NCBI RefSeq assembly: GCF_016808335.1
Contig: NC_053138.1
Location: forward strand, 12,827,900 to 12,891,899
Length of the DNA: 64,000 nt
Direction of reading: 5' to 3'
Source of the DNA: Panicum virgatum
Lineage: Eukaryota > Streptophyta > Magnoliopsida > Poales > Poaceae
The translations under genes were made by a program, and so were the position numbers. The notes under the pieces were generated by a model that saw only the letters and a program-made list of their open reading frames with translations, was not told the origin of the DNA and searched no databases. Shown one piece after another: positions 23,413-33,500 of the stretch (the first letter of the stretch is position 1; every line of letters begins with the position of its first letter).

Positions 23413-26348
23413 TGTAACGACCCGAAAAAAAATTTCACCAAATAAATCACACGCTAAAAATATTTTTTTCAAAACTCTTTTTCATCGTTGAGCTCAGTTG
23501 TCCCTAAACCCTAATCCCCTCCCAGTTTTTTTTTCCGCTGTCCTGTCATCCGTTTTCAAACGCCGACCGAACCCTCCTATCTTTTTCCTCACCGCCCGTC
23601 GCGATTGTCTCCACGCGGCCGGGCCATCCGGCGCGCCGCCCGTCGTTGGCGCTCCGCCTTGCCCACTGCTCCCACGTGCGGCGACCCGCTTCGCCGCCGG
23701 CCGTCCCAGAGCTTGCACAGCGCCGCTGGCCCGCTCACCAAACCTGCCCGAGGAGTCGCATCACCCCTGCCTCGCCCTCGCCGGCCGCGCCGCCGCGTCC
23801 CGACACGAGCAAGCGGCCGGAGCGCCATTACTCCACCCCGCACCGCTCGCCGGCCACCACCCACCCCACGCCGCTCCACCCACCAAGCGCGCCTATAAGA
23901 GACCCCCCAGCGCCGCCCCTCCGCTCCACGACTGCCTTCCCAACCTCCCAGCACCACCACCCACCATCGCCGCCGCCCCGAGCAACGGCCACCGCGGAGC
24001 TCCCCTCCCCGCAGCGCCACAGCCCAAGCCAAGGTGGGCATCGGTACCCCCGAGGCTCTCTCTTCCTTTTCCCCTTCCCTTGCCCGCCGCCGTGACTCCA
24101 AGTCACCGGCCCAAAGCCGCCGCCGCCCGCTGCCGCACCCCGTCGCGGCCAGGCCGACCTGGGCCGCCTCCGCCCGAGCTGCGGCCGGGAATCAACCTCG
24201 CGGGCCCCTCTCTTCCTTCTCCCTCACTCCGGAGCCACCCCCGAGCCCCTGGCCGCCGGGATTGGCGCCGCCGACGCCCCCAATCCCCTTCCTCTGTTCC
24301 GACCGGGAGGGAGGAGGAAGAATAGAGGGCTTTTTGCCCAAAAGCCCCTCCCCTCCCTCTTATTCCTTAAAGAAACCCCGCCCCCACCTTTAGCCCTTTT
24401 GCAAAAGAAACCTTGCCTAAGTTTCTTTTTCCAAATAAACCCTTTTTCCACATAAACATAATTCTAATTTAGTCCTTAACCTTTTTAGAATAACCCAAAT
24501 AGTTTCTAAAGTACAAACCAAGCCCCTGCCTTCTCAAATATGTTTACAAACAAGTCCCTGGCCCCTCGTTTAGGCCCTAAACACCCATTAACCTATCATT
24601 TCATGCGCCAAATAATCTCAGATCAATCCAAAACTTTACCACACCTCTCGTGTCATAGTTTTGGCCATGCCTTTAGGAAATCGCTCAATTATATTATCTC
24701 GAACTCCATATCTTAATTATTTCTTATTCGAGCTAAACGATAAAACTCTTATTTCTTTTTCTTGATTGTGTGTTTGTTTGTACGTGTCGTAGACCACGGT
24801 GTGAATGAAGGAGAGCCCGTTGATGAGCAGTACTGTGAGCCAGTGAACGAGAACCAGTTCCACGACCTCGAGCCCGAAGGACAGTGCTTCGACCAGGACC
24901 TTCCCGAAGGCTTCGAAGACGGCAAGTTCAATCCCATCCTTTGATGCATTTTTTTGTCCTAGCTTTTATAAACACAACCCATTGGCCTGTTTTACAAAAA
25001 TTGCATATGTTTTGCTTGCATGAAAACACGGTTGGATAGCCACCCCTTGATTTGTTATAACCATTCCTTGACCACCTAGATTAATGTCTGATTTTATTTG
25101 GACGTTAATCGCTGTTAGAACGCTTAGGATCTTACATACAATATAACTTGTTTTATAAAGAAAAAGTGTGTGTGGGGGGGGGGGGAAGGGATAAAAGTGG
25201 ATTTTCGAAAGATGAGTCTAGACGGGATGGATGACATTTCAGTGTGATTTGTCGTTTGGTGTGCTCGTGCCGGTGTGGCAGGGCAAGGAAGGGAGATATC
25301 CATCTTGTCACCCCTAAGGACCGAGTTGGTGTGTCATCTCACCTAACTCCACTATCGTGCAAACCACTCGACCGTTGTATGGGCAACGGCTTAGCATAAA
25401 TCCCACTAGTTAGTCTGATAGTCATCAGAAGAGCTGAGAGCAACGAGTGACTAAGGAGAAGGGATAAGCCCCAAGTGACTTATGCCCCGGTTAAACCTAA
25501 GTGAAAGGTCGATGACCCCTTGGTGCATCCCGTGGTGACTTGTCAGGTCTAGCTATGGTGGGTAATGGCTTTGTTGGGATCTGCACCGACACTAAGGTGA
25601 TCGTGTTGTGGTACCCCACTTGTGGGTAAAGTTGCACACCTCTGCAGAGTTAAGAATCTATTCGAATAGTCGTGCCCACGGTACTGGGCGAGTTACGGTG
25701 TGGTCACATAACTAGTGTTTATCGTGGGATGGGTTAGCGTGAGTTGTTTTGGAAATGTGTCCGGCAGTTGTGCCGTGTGCTACGGCGGATGAGGAGTCCG
25801 GTAACAGTCTAAAACTTGGATTCCATGTGGATCAACCCTTTGTGTTACTCGGTTCAAGAAAACTGGTTTTGGAAAATGCTTTCTTCCAAATGAACCTCTG
25901 CATAAAATATTGCTTTCCGCAAATTAAACCCTAGCCTTACCCTTGATTTACCATGTGTATTATACTCTGTTTATACCCCCCCTCCGTGGGTGTGGTTGTA
26001 CTTGCTGAGTACGTTTGTACTCACCCCATTCTTTATTTTTACAGAAGAGGATCCAGACTTTGTACCTGACGATGTTGAGTAGGGGTACCGTCCTGCACCC
26101 AGCCTTGCCTGTGGATTTGGGTCACCCGCAGGAGTTACCGCATGGCGCAAGACTCTGATGACTTTCTTTTTATATTTAATATCGTTGCATGTGTGTGGAT
26201 TGTAATCCTCGTGATAGTGGCACTTCTCTGCTCACTACCGCGTAGAATTGTACGGTAATGAACCATCTGATGTAATAAATGTGTCATCAGCCTCCTGGAA
26301 CTGATGTTTGTAACACATTTAAGTCTTCTCTTATGAGGGGACGCTTCA
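23413..26348 (+). repeat. 5' LTR of the gypsy element (2936 bp, internally deleted)
   Basis: Matches the 3' LTR at 30598-34134 closely over its whole length but lacks about 600 bp present there (30780-31395). The join here is at about 23604 (GCGATTGTCTCCACGCGGCC). It contains a C-rich GC block (23600-24330), a T/A-rich block, and two short open acidic segments near 24790-24944 and 26045-26082. Long proline/arginine-rich frames in the GC block are not genes. Confidence 0.95.
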
Positions 26349-26350
26349 GG

Positions 26351-26363
26351 TGGTATCAGAGCC
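26351..26363 (+). other. primer binding site, initiator Met-tRNA type
   Basis: TGGTATCAGAGCC starts two bases after the end of the 5' LTR. It is complementary to the 3' end of plant initiator methionine tRNA, the usual primer for plant LTR retrotransposons. Confidence 0.93.
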
Positions 26364-26487
26364 GTAGGTTGGCCGTAGGACGTGACCCTCGGAGCGAAAC
26401 CCTTTTTCTGGCCTTTTTCACTAGGACTTTTCTTTCCTTAATCCTTCTTTCACTCAAACACTCACCACTGGTTCTTGCCTGTTCTAG

Positions 26488-27354
26488 ATGGCTGACAATG
26501 GATGGATTGGCGGAATCTGCCACGCAGAGCCCGGCCTTCCCAAGTTACTGATACTCAGCCTGGAACGCATTGGAGTTCTGGACCTACCAGAGTTTATCTA
26601 CCGGGAGTACGACTCCAAGGGCACTCTTCGGTGCGATCTGATGATTTTCGTGGGAAAGAGCACCCGCTACCCAGATGTGGACCCTTGGTTCATATCCACC
26701 ACTAGTTTCCGCTTCCCGGACACCTATCGAAAAGCCGCCCGTAAAGCCCTGCGACGCATACGCGTGATCTACAGGCATCACCTTCAGCGGACTCCTATGG
26801 GATTTTTCCCGCCGACTGAAGGAAGAGGGCGCACATGGATTGCCCAGATGAGAGGACTTGGAAGAGAAGAAGAAGACCTAGAAGACACGGTCTCTCACCT
26901 ATCCATCTATCTCACCGGCCTGGATGAGCTCTACCGCGAACAAGCGGCACAACTGAAGCAACAAGTGCACAGAGCAGAGAAGTTAACCCAAGAGCTGGAT
27001 GAACAACGGACAAGAGACGTACACGCAGAGTATTCCCTAGCCGCTCTCCAAGTACAAATGCAAGAATGTGAAGCAGAACTGGAAGAACAACGGACAAGGA
27101 CCGCACGCGCCGAGAATTCCCTAGCCGTTCTCCAAGCCCGAATGCAAGAGTACGAGGCTCACAGAGGAATAGGTGGATGGATAGAGGAAGAAAAAGAACC
27201 CATGGAAACCCATTGGGATGTGGGCACTCAGACCGAAGAAGAAGAACCCGAAGAAACCCACTGGGATAAAGGTACTCAGACCGAAGATGACGTGATGGAT
27301 CAGTATCTTCCACTGAAGAAGCGCACTCTTAGGATCGAGGAAGAGTCCCCATGA
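26488..27354 (+). CDS. gypsy accessory ORF A, coiled-coil protein with twin TQT motifs
   Basis: 288 residues with no family I can name. The N-terminal 150 residues form a domain shared with ORF B: GTLRCDLM, RYPDVDPW, DTYRKAARKALRRI and TPMGFFPP. Residues 150-235 are a predicted coiled coil with two internal repeats (LDEQRTRDVHAEYSLAALQ and LEEQRTRTARAENSLAVLQ). The tail repeats ETHWDVGTQTEEE and ETHWDKGTQTEDD, 16 residues apart. The start codon immediately follows TTGCCTGTTCTAG, a good splice acceptor. The frame is fully open, which for an element of some age may mean selection or recency. It might be the ORF0 known ahead of gag in some grass gypsy elements; function unknown. Confidence 0.85.
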   Translation: MADNGWIGGICHAEPGLPKLLILSLERIGVLDLPEFIYREYDSKGTLRCDLMIFVGKSTRYPDVDPWFISTTSFRFPDTYRKAARKALRRIRVIYRHHLQRTPMGFFPPTEGRGRTWIAQMRGLGREEEDLEDTVSHLSIYLTGLDELYREQAAQLKQQVHRAEKLTQELDEQRTRDVHAEYSLAALQVQMQECEAELEEQRTRTARAENSLAVLQARMQEYEAHRGIGGWIEEEKEPMETHWDVGTQTEEEEPEETHWDKGTQTEDDVMDQYLPLKKRTLRIEEESP

Positions 27355-27499
27355 TAGGAGTAGCACCCCAAGCTAGAACCTTTGCCCTGATAATCGTGTA
27401 ACCATGAAGTCTGTATCCCCACCATGTTGCAATAATCATTTACTCCCTTTGTGTACCCCAAATAATTGTGCAAGTTTTTCACCCTATCTTTGTTTTCAG

Positions 27500-28360
27500 A
27501 TGGCTGAGGAAGGATGGACCCAGGGCGACTGCCAAGATGCACCTGGCTTCCCCAGCCTCTTGATCAATGCCCTGGAAAGCCTTGGCGTTACGGAACGCCC
27601 AAGGTACTATAACAGAGAGTACGAGCACCATGGTACCCTCCGCTGCAGGGTGATCCTGGTCATCGCCAGGAGTGATCGCTACCCCGACATCCAGCCATGG
27701 CGAGTGACCGCCACGGGATTTAGGCACCAAGACACCTATCCCTTGGCCATCAGAAAGGCACTCCGTTACCTGTGCCGGATTTTTGAAAGACACCTCGCCC
27801 CCACACCAATGAGGTTTTTTCCGCCGGCCATCAGAACCCCAGTTTGGGAAGCACGCATGAGAAGTCTGGAACGATGCCGCCATGAAGAAGACCCTCTGTA
27901 CCAAGTGGCTACCTACCTAACCGCCTTGGATCAGCTCTTTGACGAGCAAACCAACATTCTGAGGGAGCAGACCCATCGAACCGAGCAAGCAGAGTTCGCG
28001 GTGAGACTGCAACAAGTACGAGCAGTCCAAGCCGAGGCAAGAGCCGCAGCCGCGGTCAGCAGTGAAGCAGTTGATCAGGAGAGCCTCAGGCAAGCCCGAG
28101 ACCGGCGTATGCAAGAATGGACCAGAAGTGGAACCCCAGTCCCGGCAATTGAGGAAGACCAAGTTCTACTTGGGACACCCGTCATAGGATGGGGACCACT
28201 CGTGATAGCCTCACAAGCCCCACCCGAGAACCCTGAAGGGACTACTGGCGCCGACGAAGGAGAAACTGCTACGCAACCCTTGGCAAATGGAAACCTAGAG
28301 GACGGTGGACAAGGACTACTCGCACACTCCGCCCCAGAAGAAGGCTCGCCCCGCGAGTAG
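27500..28360 (+). CDS. gypsy accessory ORF B, paralogue of ORF A
   Basis: 286 residues from ATG 27500. It shares the N-terminal domain with ORF A in order: MAEEGWTQGDC, GTLRCRVIL, RYPDIQPW, DTYPLAIRKALRYLCRI, TPMRFFPP and the YLTALDQLFDEQ helix. A shorter coiled coil (residues 155-215) and a Pro/Glu/Gly-rich tail follow. The tail lacks the GTQTE repeats of ORF A. The start codon directly follows CTATCTTTGTTTTCAG, a strong acceptor-like sequence. An in-frame open stretch extends back to 27404, but the A-B similarity begins at 27500. The tandem pair looks like a duplication followed by divergence of the C-termini. Function unknown. Confidence 0.85.
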   Translation: MAEEGWTQGDCQDAPGFPSLLINALESLGVTERPRYYNREYEHHGTLRCRVILVIARSDRYPDIQPWRVTATGFRHQDTYPLAIRKALRYLCRIFERHLAPTPMRFFPPAIRTPVWEARMRSLERCRHEEDPLYQVATYLTALDQLFDEQTNILREQTHRTEQAEFAVRLQQVRAVQAEARAAAAVSSEAVDQESLRQARDRRMQEWTRSGTPVPAIEEDQVLLGTPVIGWGPLVIASQAPPENPEGTTGADEGETATQPLANGNLEDGGQGLLAHSAPEEGSPRE

Positions 28361-28640
28361 AATGCCCGATGCCATCCTAGTGTTGTACCCTCCCTGGCTT
28401 AAGTTGTACCCTTAAGTTTGAACTTGTACCCGGTCGTGTAGTACGTGTTTTAGTCTTGTCCTCGTGTTGTACCCTCCCTTGCAGTAATGAAGTTGCTTAT
28501 GCTTGTTGTTTGCCATGTTTGTGTGCTTGTTAGTTGTGTGCTTATCGACAGAAGTTAGATTCTGCCTTTTCAAAAATACGAATTAAACAACTTAAACATT
28601 ACTTAATCCCAATCACATAAAAACTCTACCCAATTTATAG

Positions 28641-30437
28641 ATGGCTTCCCGAAGCATTACGAGGGCTTCCCGCATTCAGAACCCTGCAGTCGCTAGCACG
28701 GGAGTGCCGCCTAATGGGCAGAACCCTCCTCAGGAAGAACAAGAAGTAAGTCAGGACAGAGGAGAAAACCAAGTAGAAGGGCCACTGCCACCACCACCAC
28801 CCCTCGGAGACCTGGCACAAATAATCCACAATCAGACCCTCATCCTAGAAACACTGGCCAATGCCCTTATCAACAAGCAGCCGCGAGGACAAACCATGAA
28901 TGACAAGCTGATGGCTTTTCTGAGGACCAAGCCGCCCACCTTTGCTGGATCAAGCAACCCCTTGAATGCAGATGACTGGCTTCGTGTGATCCAGAGGAAG
29001 CTCGAGCCGTTTGAATGTCAGGACCGAGACAAAGTCCTTCTAGCAGCCCACCAACTCACCGGGGCTGCCTTAGCCTGGTGGGAGAATTACTGCGCTGCTG
29101 CCAAAGATGCCTCCACCATCACCTGGAAGGAATTTGTGAAGGAATTCCGCCGATATCATATCCCCTCCGCCACCATGAAGCGCAAGGCGGATGAGTTCCG
29201 CGCTCTGCAACAAGGAAGCATGTCGGTGGAAGAGTACACCCATCAGTTCATGGAACTGTCCCGATATGCACCAGAGGAAGTGGATGATGATGAAAAGAAG
29301 CAAGACATGTTCAAGAAGGGGTTGAACCCAGAACTCTGGACCCTACTTACCCCTCAGATCTACCTGGATTTCAACACCTTGATGAACAAGGCCATTCTCA
29401 CTGAAAGGGCCAAAGTTGAAGAAAGAAAGGACAACAAGCGCAAGTTTATGGAAAGCAAGGCCCGCCAGCAGGACCGCTTTCAGAAACCAAGAAGCTTCAA
29501 CTATACTGCACCAAGGTATCAGGCTCCAATGCAGTATAGGACTCAGTCTCAGGTGACAGCCCCACAAGCCTCTAACACGCAGTTCAGGAGCCAGAACTCC
29601 ATGAAGGCCCCGCAGAGCAATGCAAGCCAGGTCACCAACAACAGCAATGTTAAGGCCTGTTTCAACTGCCGCGAGACAGGGCATTTCATTGCCAACTGCC
29701 CATATGCCAAGAACAAGCCGGCCACATCAGCCTTCTCCAATACAGTGAATGGACCAAGGCCAGTTCTGTCAAGTGCCAACCGAGTGTCCGTCCGCAACAA
29801 CAACAACACCAACAACAACAGTCAGCAGATGAGGCAGCCCCAGCAGTCATTTGGACAAGCCCGCGTCAACCACATCAACGCACAAGAGGCTCAAGGAGCT
29901 CAGGGCGTAGTGCTCGGTGAGTACCTAGTCAGCTCAGCTCTTACAACAGTGTTATTTGATTCGGGAACATCACACTCATTGATATCCTCGAGTTTTGTGG
30001 AAAAGCACAAAATACCTACAGTACTACTAAAAACACCCCTATTAACCCGGACGCCTGGAGATGACTTCGTGTGTCAACTAGGCTGTTTATGGGTAAGGAT
30101 CAATTTAAGTGGGGTAGAGTTTCTAGCAGATTTAGTAGTACTTAAGTCCAAAGGAATAGACATGATCCTTGATATGGATTGGTTAAGCCGACACAATGGT
30201 CTCATAGGTTGTAGGGACAAGGCGGTACACTTAACAAACCCGAAAGGAGTACGAGTGACTTGCCATACCCAGAAAAGTGGATCTGACCCAATGGTGTTTA
30301 GCATGGAAACCAAGTCCTTGGAAGAAGTCCCAGTAGTAAACGAATACCCAGATGTTTTCCCTGAAGAACTCCCTGGAACGCCACCAGATAGGGATATAGA
30401 GTTGACCTCGACCTCGCCCCTGGAACCTCCCCTATAG
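28641..30437 (+). CDS. gypsy gag-protease
   Basis: About 598 residues. The retrotransposon gag domain spans residues 90-260 (MAFLRTKPPTFAGSSNPL, AALAWWENY, EFRRYHIPSATMKRKADEF, YTHQFMELSRYAPEEVDDD). A Gln/Asn-rich linker precedes a CCHC knuckle (CFNCRETGHFIANC, about residue 340). The aspartic protease has the active-site segment LFDSGTSHSLISS and MILDMDWLSRHNGLIGC. The frame ends at 30437, shortly after a frameshift near 30405 where the reverse transcriptase should begin. The ATG follows AATTTATAG, acceptor-like, as in ORFs A and B. Gag and protease appear undamaged, so the element could still make particles' structural protein. Confidence 0.92.
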   Translation: MASRSITRASRIQNPAVASTGVPPNGQNPPQEEQEVSQDRGENQVEGPLPPPPPLGDLAQIIHNQTLILETLANALINKQPRGQTMNDKLMAFLRTKPPTFAGSSNPLNADDWLRVIQRKLEPFECQDRDKVLLAAHQLTGAALAWWENYCAAAKDASTITWKEFVKEFRRYHIPSATMKRKADEFRALQQGSMSVEEYTHQFMELSRYAPEEVDDDEKKQDMFKKGLNPELWTLLTPQIYLDFNTLMNKAILTERAKVEERKDNKRKFMESKARQQDRFQKPRSFNYTAPRYQAPMQYRTQSQVTAPQASNTQFRSQNSMKAPQSNASQVTNNSNVKACFNCRETGHFIANCPYAKNKPATSAFSNTVNGPRPVLSSANRVSVRNNNNTNNNSQQMRQPQQSFGQARVNHINAQEAQGAQGVVLGEYLVSSALTTVLFDSGTSHSLISSSFVEKHKIPTVLLKTPLLTRTPGDDFVCQLGCLWVRINLSGVEFLADLVVLKSKGIDMILDMDWLSRHNGLIGCRDKAVHLTNPKGVRVTCHTQKSGSDPMVFSMETKSLEEVPVVNEYPDVFPEELPGTPPDRDIELTSTSPLEPPL

Positions 30438-30597
30438 CCAAGGAAACCTATAAGATGGCAGCCTCTGAATTGGCAGAATTAAAGAAGCTACATGGGAGCG
30501 TGAGGATGCCCTGAAGAAGGAATTTCCCTATCTGATTAGGAGCCAGCCGAATCTCGAGAACGAGATTCATTTTAAGTGGGGTAGGTTTGTAACGACC
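30438..30597 (+). pseudogene. residual pol stubs and polypurine tract
   Basis: After the frameshift, a few reverse transcriptase N-terminal residues (APGTSPIAKETYKMAASELA) are readable. Next comes a segment resembling the polyprotein C-terminus (WEREDALKKEFPYLI). Everything between, meaning most of RT, RNase H and integrase, is missing. AAGTGGGGTAGG just before 30598 is the purine tract. Confidence 0.8.
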
Positions 30598-33500
30598 CGA
30601 AAAAAAAATTCACCAAATAAATCACACGCTAAAAATATTTTTTTCAAAACTCTTTTTCATCGTTGAGCTCAGTTGTCCCTAAACCCTAATCCCTCCCAGT
30701 TTTTTTTTCTGCTGTCCTGTCATCCGTTTTCAAACGCCGACCGAACCCTCCTCTCTTTTTCCTCACCGCCCATCGCGATCATCGCCGCGAATCTCTCTCC
30801 TTCTCTTTTTCTCTCTCCTTCCTCCCTCTCCTCCCTGCCGCGTGCACCCAAGCGTCGCTTGGCCGCAAGCGCCGCGCGTGCCCCACCTCCCCTGGCCCGC
30901 GCACGCGTGACAGACGCCGCACGTGGACGACCGCGGCCGCGGTCGCCGCCGGCGCGCACTCGGCCCCCTCCTTTTTCTTTCCCTTTTCCCTTTTCCCATT
31001 TCCTCTCCTCTTTTTCACCATTTCTTTTTCCCTTTTTCCTTTCCTTTTTCCTTTTTTTTCTATCTCTTCCCTATTTTCCATTTTCCATTTTCTCTTCTTT
31101 TCTTCTTTTCTTTTCCTCCTCTCTTACTTCCCTCCTCCCTGCGCGCTGCAGAGCCGCCCGGCCCCACCTTCCCTGCTCTGCTCCGCGCGCACCGGCCCAC
31201 CCCTCCTCCATGCTCAGCTCGCCGCCGCACCTGGTCCACGCGGACGCGCGCGCCAGCGGCCGCCTGCCCTCGCGCGCCCCCTGGCCGGGCACCCCGCCTA
31301 CTCCCCAAGCGGGCGCACGCACGCGCGCACGCCGCACCCGCTCGCAGCGCGCACAGAGCCAGTTCCGCGCACGCGCGCACACCGTACCCCTGCGTGCTCC
31401 ACGCGGCCGGGCCATCCGCCGCGCCGCCCGTCGCTGGCGCTCCGCCTCGCCCACTGCTCCCACGTGCGGCGACCCGCTTCGCCGCCGGCCGTCCCAGAGC
31501 CTGCACAGCGCCGCTGGCCCGCTCACCAAACTTGCCCAAGGAGTTGCATCACCCCTGCCCCGCCCTCGCCGGCCGTGTCCCGATACGAGCAAGCGGCCGG
31601 AGCGCCATTACTCCGCCCCGCACCGCTCGCCGCCCGCCCCGCCGGCCACCACCCACCCCGCACCGTTCCACCGACATAGCGCGCCTATAAAAGACCCCCC
31701 AGCGCCGCCCCTCCGCTCCACGACCGCCTTCCCGACCTCCCAGCACCACCACCCACCATCGCCGCCGCCCCGAGCACCAGCCACCGCGGAGCTCCCCTCC
31801 CCGCAGCGCCACAGCCCAAGCCAAGGTGGGCATCGGTACCCCCGAGGCTCTCTCTTCCTTTTCCCCCTTCCCTTGCCCGCCGCCGTGACTCCGAGTCACC
31901 GGCCCAAAGCCGCCGCCGCCCGCTGCCGCACCCCATCGCGGCCAGGCCGACCCGGGCCGCCTCCGCCCGAGCTGCAGCCGGGAATCAACCTCACGGGCCC
32001 CTCTCTTCCTTCTCTCTCACTCCGGAGCCACCCCCGAGCCCCTGGCCGCCGGGATTGGCGCCGCCGATGCCCCCAATTCCCTTTCTCTATTCTGACCGGG
32101 AGGGAGGAGGAAGAAGAGAGGGCATTTTGCCCAAAAGCCCCTCCCCTCCCTCTTATTCGTTAAAGAAACCCCCACCTTTAGCCCTTTTGCAAAAGAAACC
32201 TTGCCTAAGTTTCTTTTTCCAAATAAACCCTTTTTCCATATAAACGTAATTCTAATTTAGTCCTTAACCTTTTTAGAATAACCCAAATAGTTTCTAAAGT
32301 ACAAACCAAGCCCCTGCCTTCTCAAATATGTTTACAAACAAGTCTCTGGCCCCTCGTTTAGGCCCTAAACACCCATTAACCTATCATTTCATGCGCCAAA
32401 TAATCTCAGATCAATCTAAAACTTTACCATGCCTCTCGTGTCATAGTTTTGGCCATGCCTTTAGGAAATTGCTCAACTATATTATCCCGAACTCCATATC
32501 TTAATTATTTCTGATTCGAGCTCAACGATAAAACTCTTATTTCTTTTTCTTGATTGTGTGTTTGTTTGTATGTGTCGTAGACCACGGGGTGAATGAAGGA
32601 GAGCCCGTTGACGAGCAGTACTGTGAGCCAGCGAACGAGAACTAGTTCCGTGACCCCGAGCCTGAAGGACAATGCTTCGACTAGGACCTTCCCGAAGGCT
32701 TCGAAGACGGCAAGTTCAATCCCATCCTTTGATGCATGTTTTTGTCCTAGTTTTTATAAACACAACCTATTGGCCTATTTTACAAAAATTACATATGTTT
32801 TGTTTGCATGAAAACATGGTTGGATAGCCACCCCTTGATTTGTTATAACCATTCCTTGACCACCTAGATTAATGTCTGATTTTATTTGGACGTTAATCGT
32901 TGTTAGAACGCTTAGGATCTTACATACAATATAACTTGTTTTATAAAGAAAAAGTGTGTGTGGGGGAAGGGATAAAAGTGGATTTTGGAAAGATGAGTCT
33001 AGACGGGATGGATGGCATTTCAGTGTGATTTGCCGTTTGGTGTGCTCGTGCCGGTGTGGCAGGGCAAGAAAGGGAGATATCCATCTTGTCACCCCTAAGG
33101 ACTGTGTTGGTGTGTCATCTCACCTAACTCCACTATCGTGCAAACCACTCGACCGTTGTATGGGCAACGGCTTAGCATAAATCCCACTAGTTAGTCTGAT
33201 AGTCATCAGGAGAGTTGAGAGCAACGGGTGACTAAGGAGAAGGGATAAGCCCCGAGTGACTTATGCCCCGGTTAAACCTAAGTGAAAGGTCGATGACCTC
33301 TTGGTGCATCCCGTGATGACTTGTTAGGTCTAGCTATGGTGGGTAATGGCTATGTTGGGATCTGCACCGACACTAAGGTGATCGTGTTGTGGTACCCCAC
33401 TTGTGGGTAAAGTTGCACACCTCTGCAGAGTTAAGAATCTATTCGAATAGCCGTGCCCACGGTACTGGGCGAGTTACGGTGTGGTCACATAACTAGTGTT

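Noticed and set aside
26351..26363. TGGTATCAGAGCC as part of a tRNA gene
   Set aside because: It is a retrotransposon primer site next to an LTR. No cloverleaf surrounds it here or at 56673. I found no tRNA, rRNA or CRISPR array in the window.
30673..32163. 496-codon plus-strand open frame and several antisense frames in the gypsy 3' LTR; likewise 23498-24325 in the 5' LTR
   Set aside because: Low-complexity Pro/Ser/Arg/Phe sequence from pyrimidine-rich LTR DNA. The 5' LTR copy lacks 600 bp of it, so there is no constraint.
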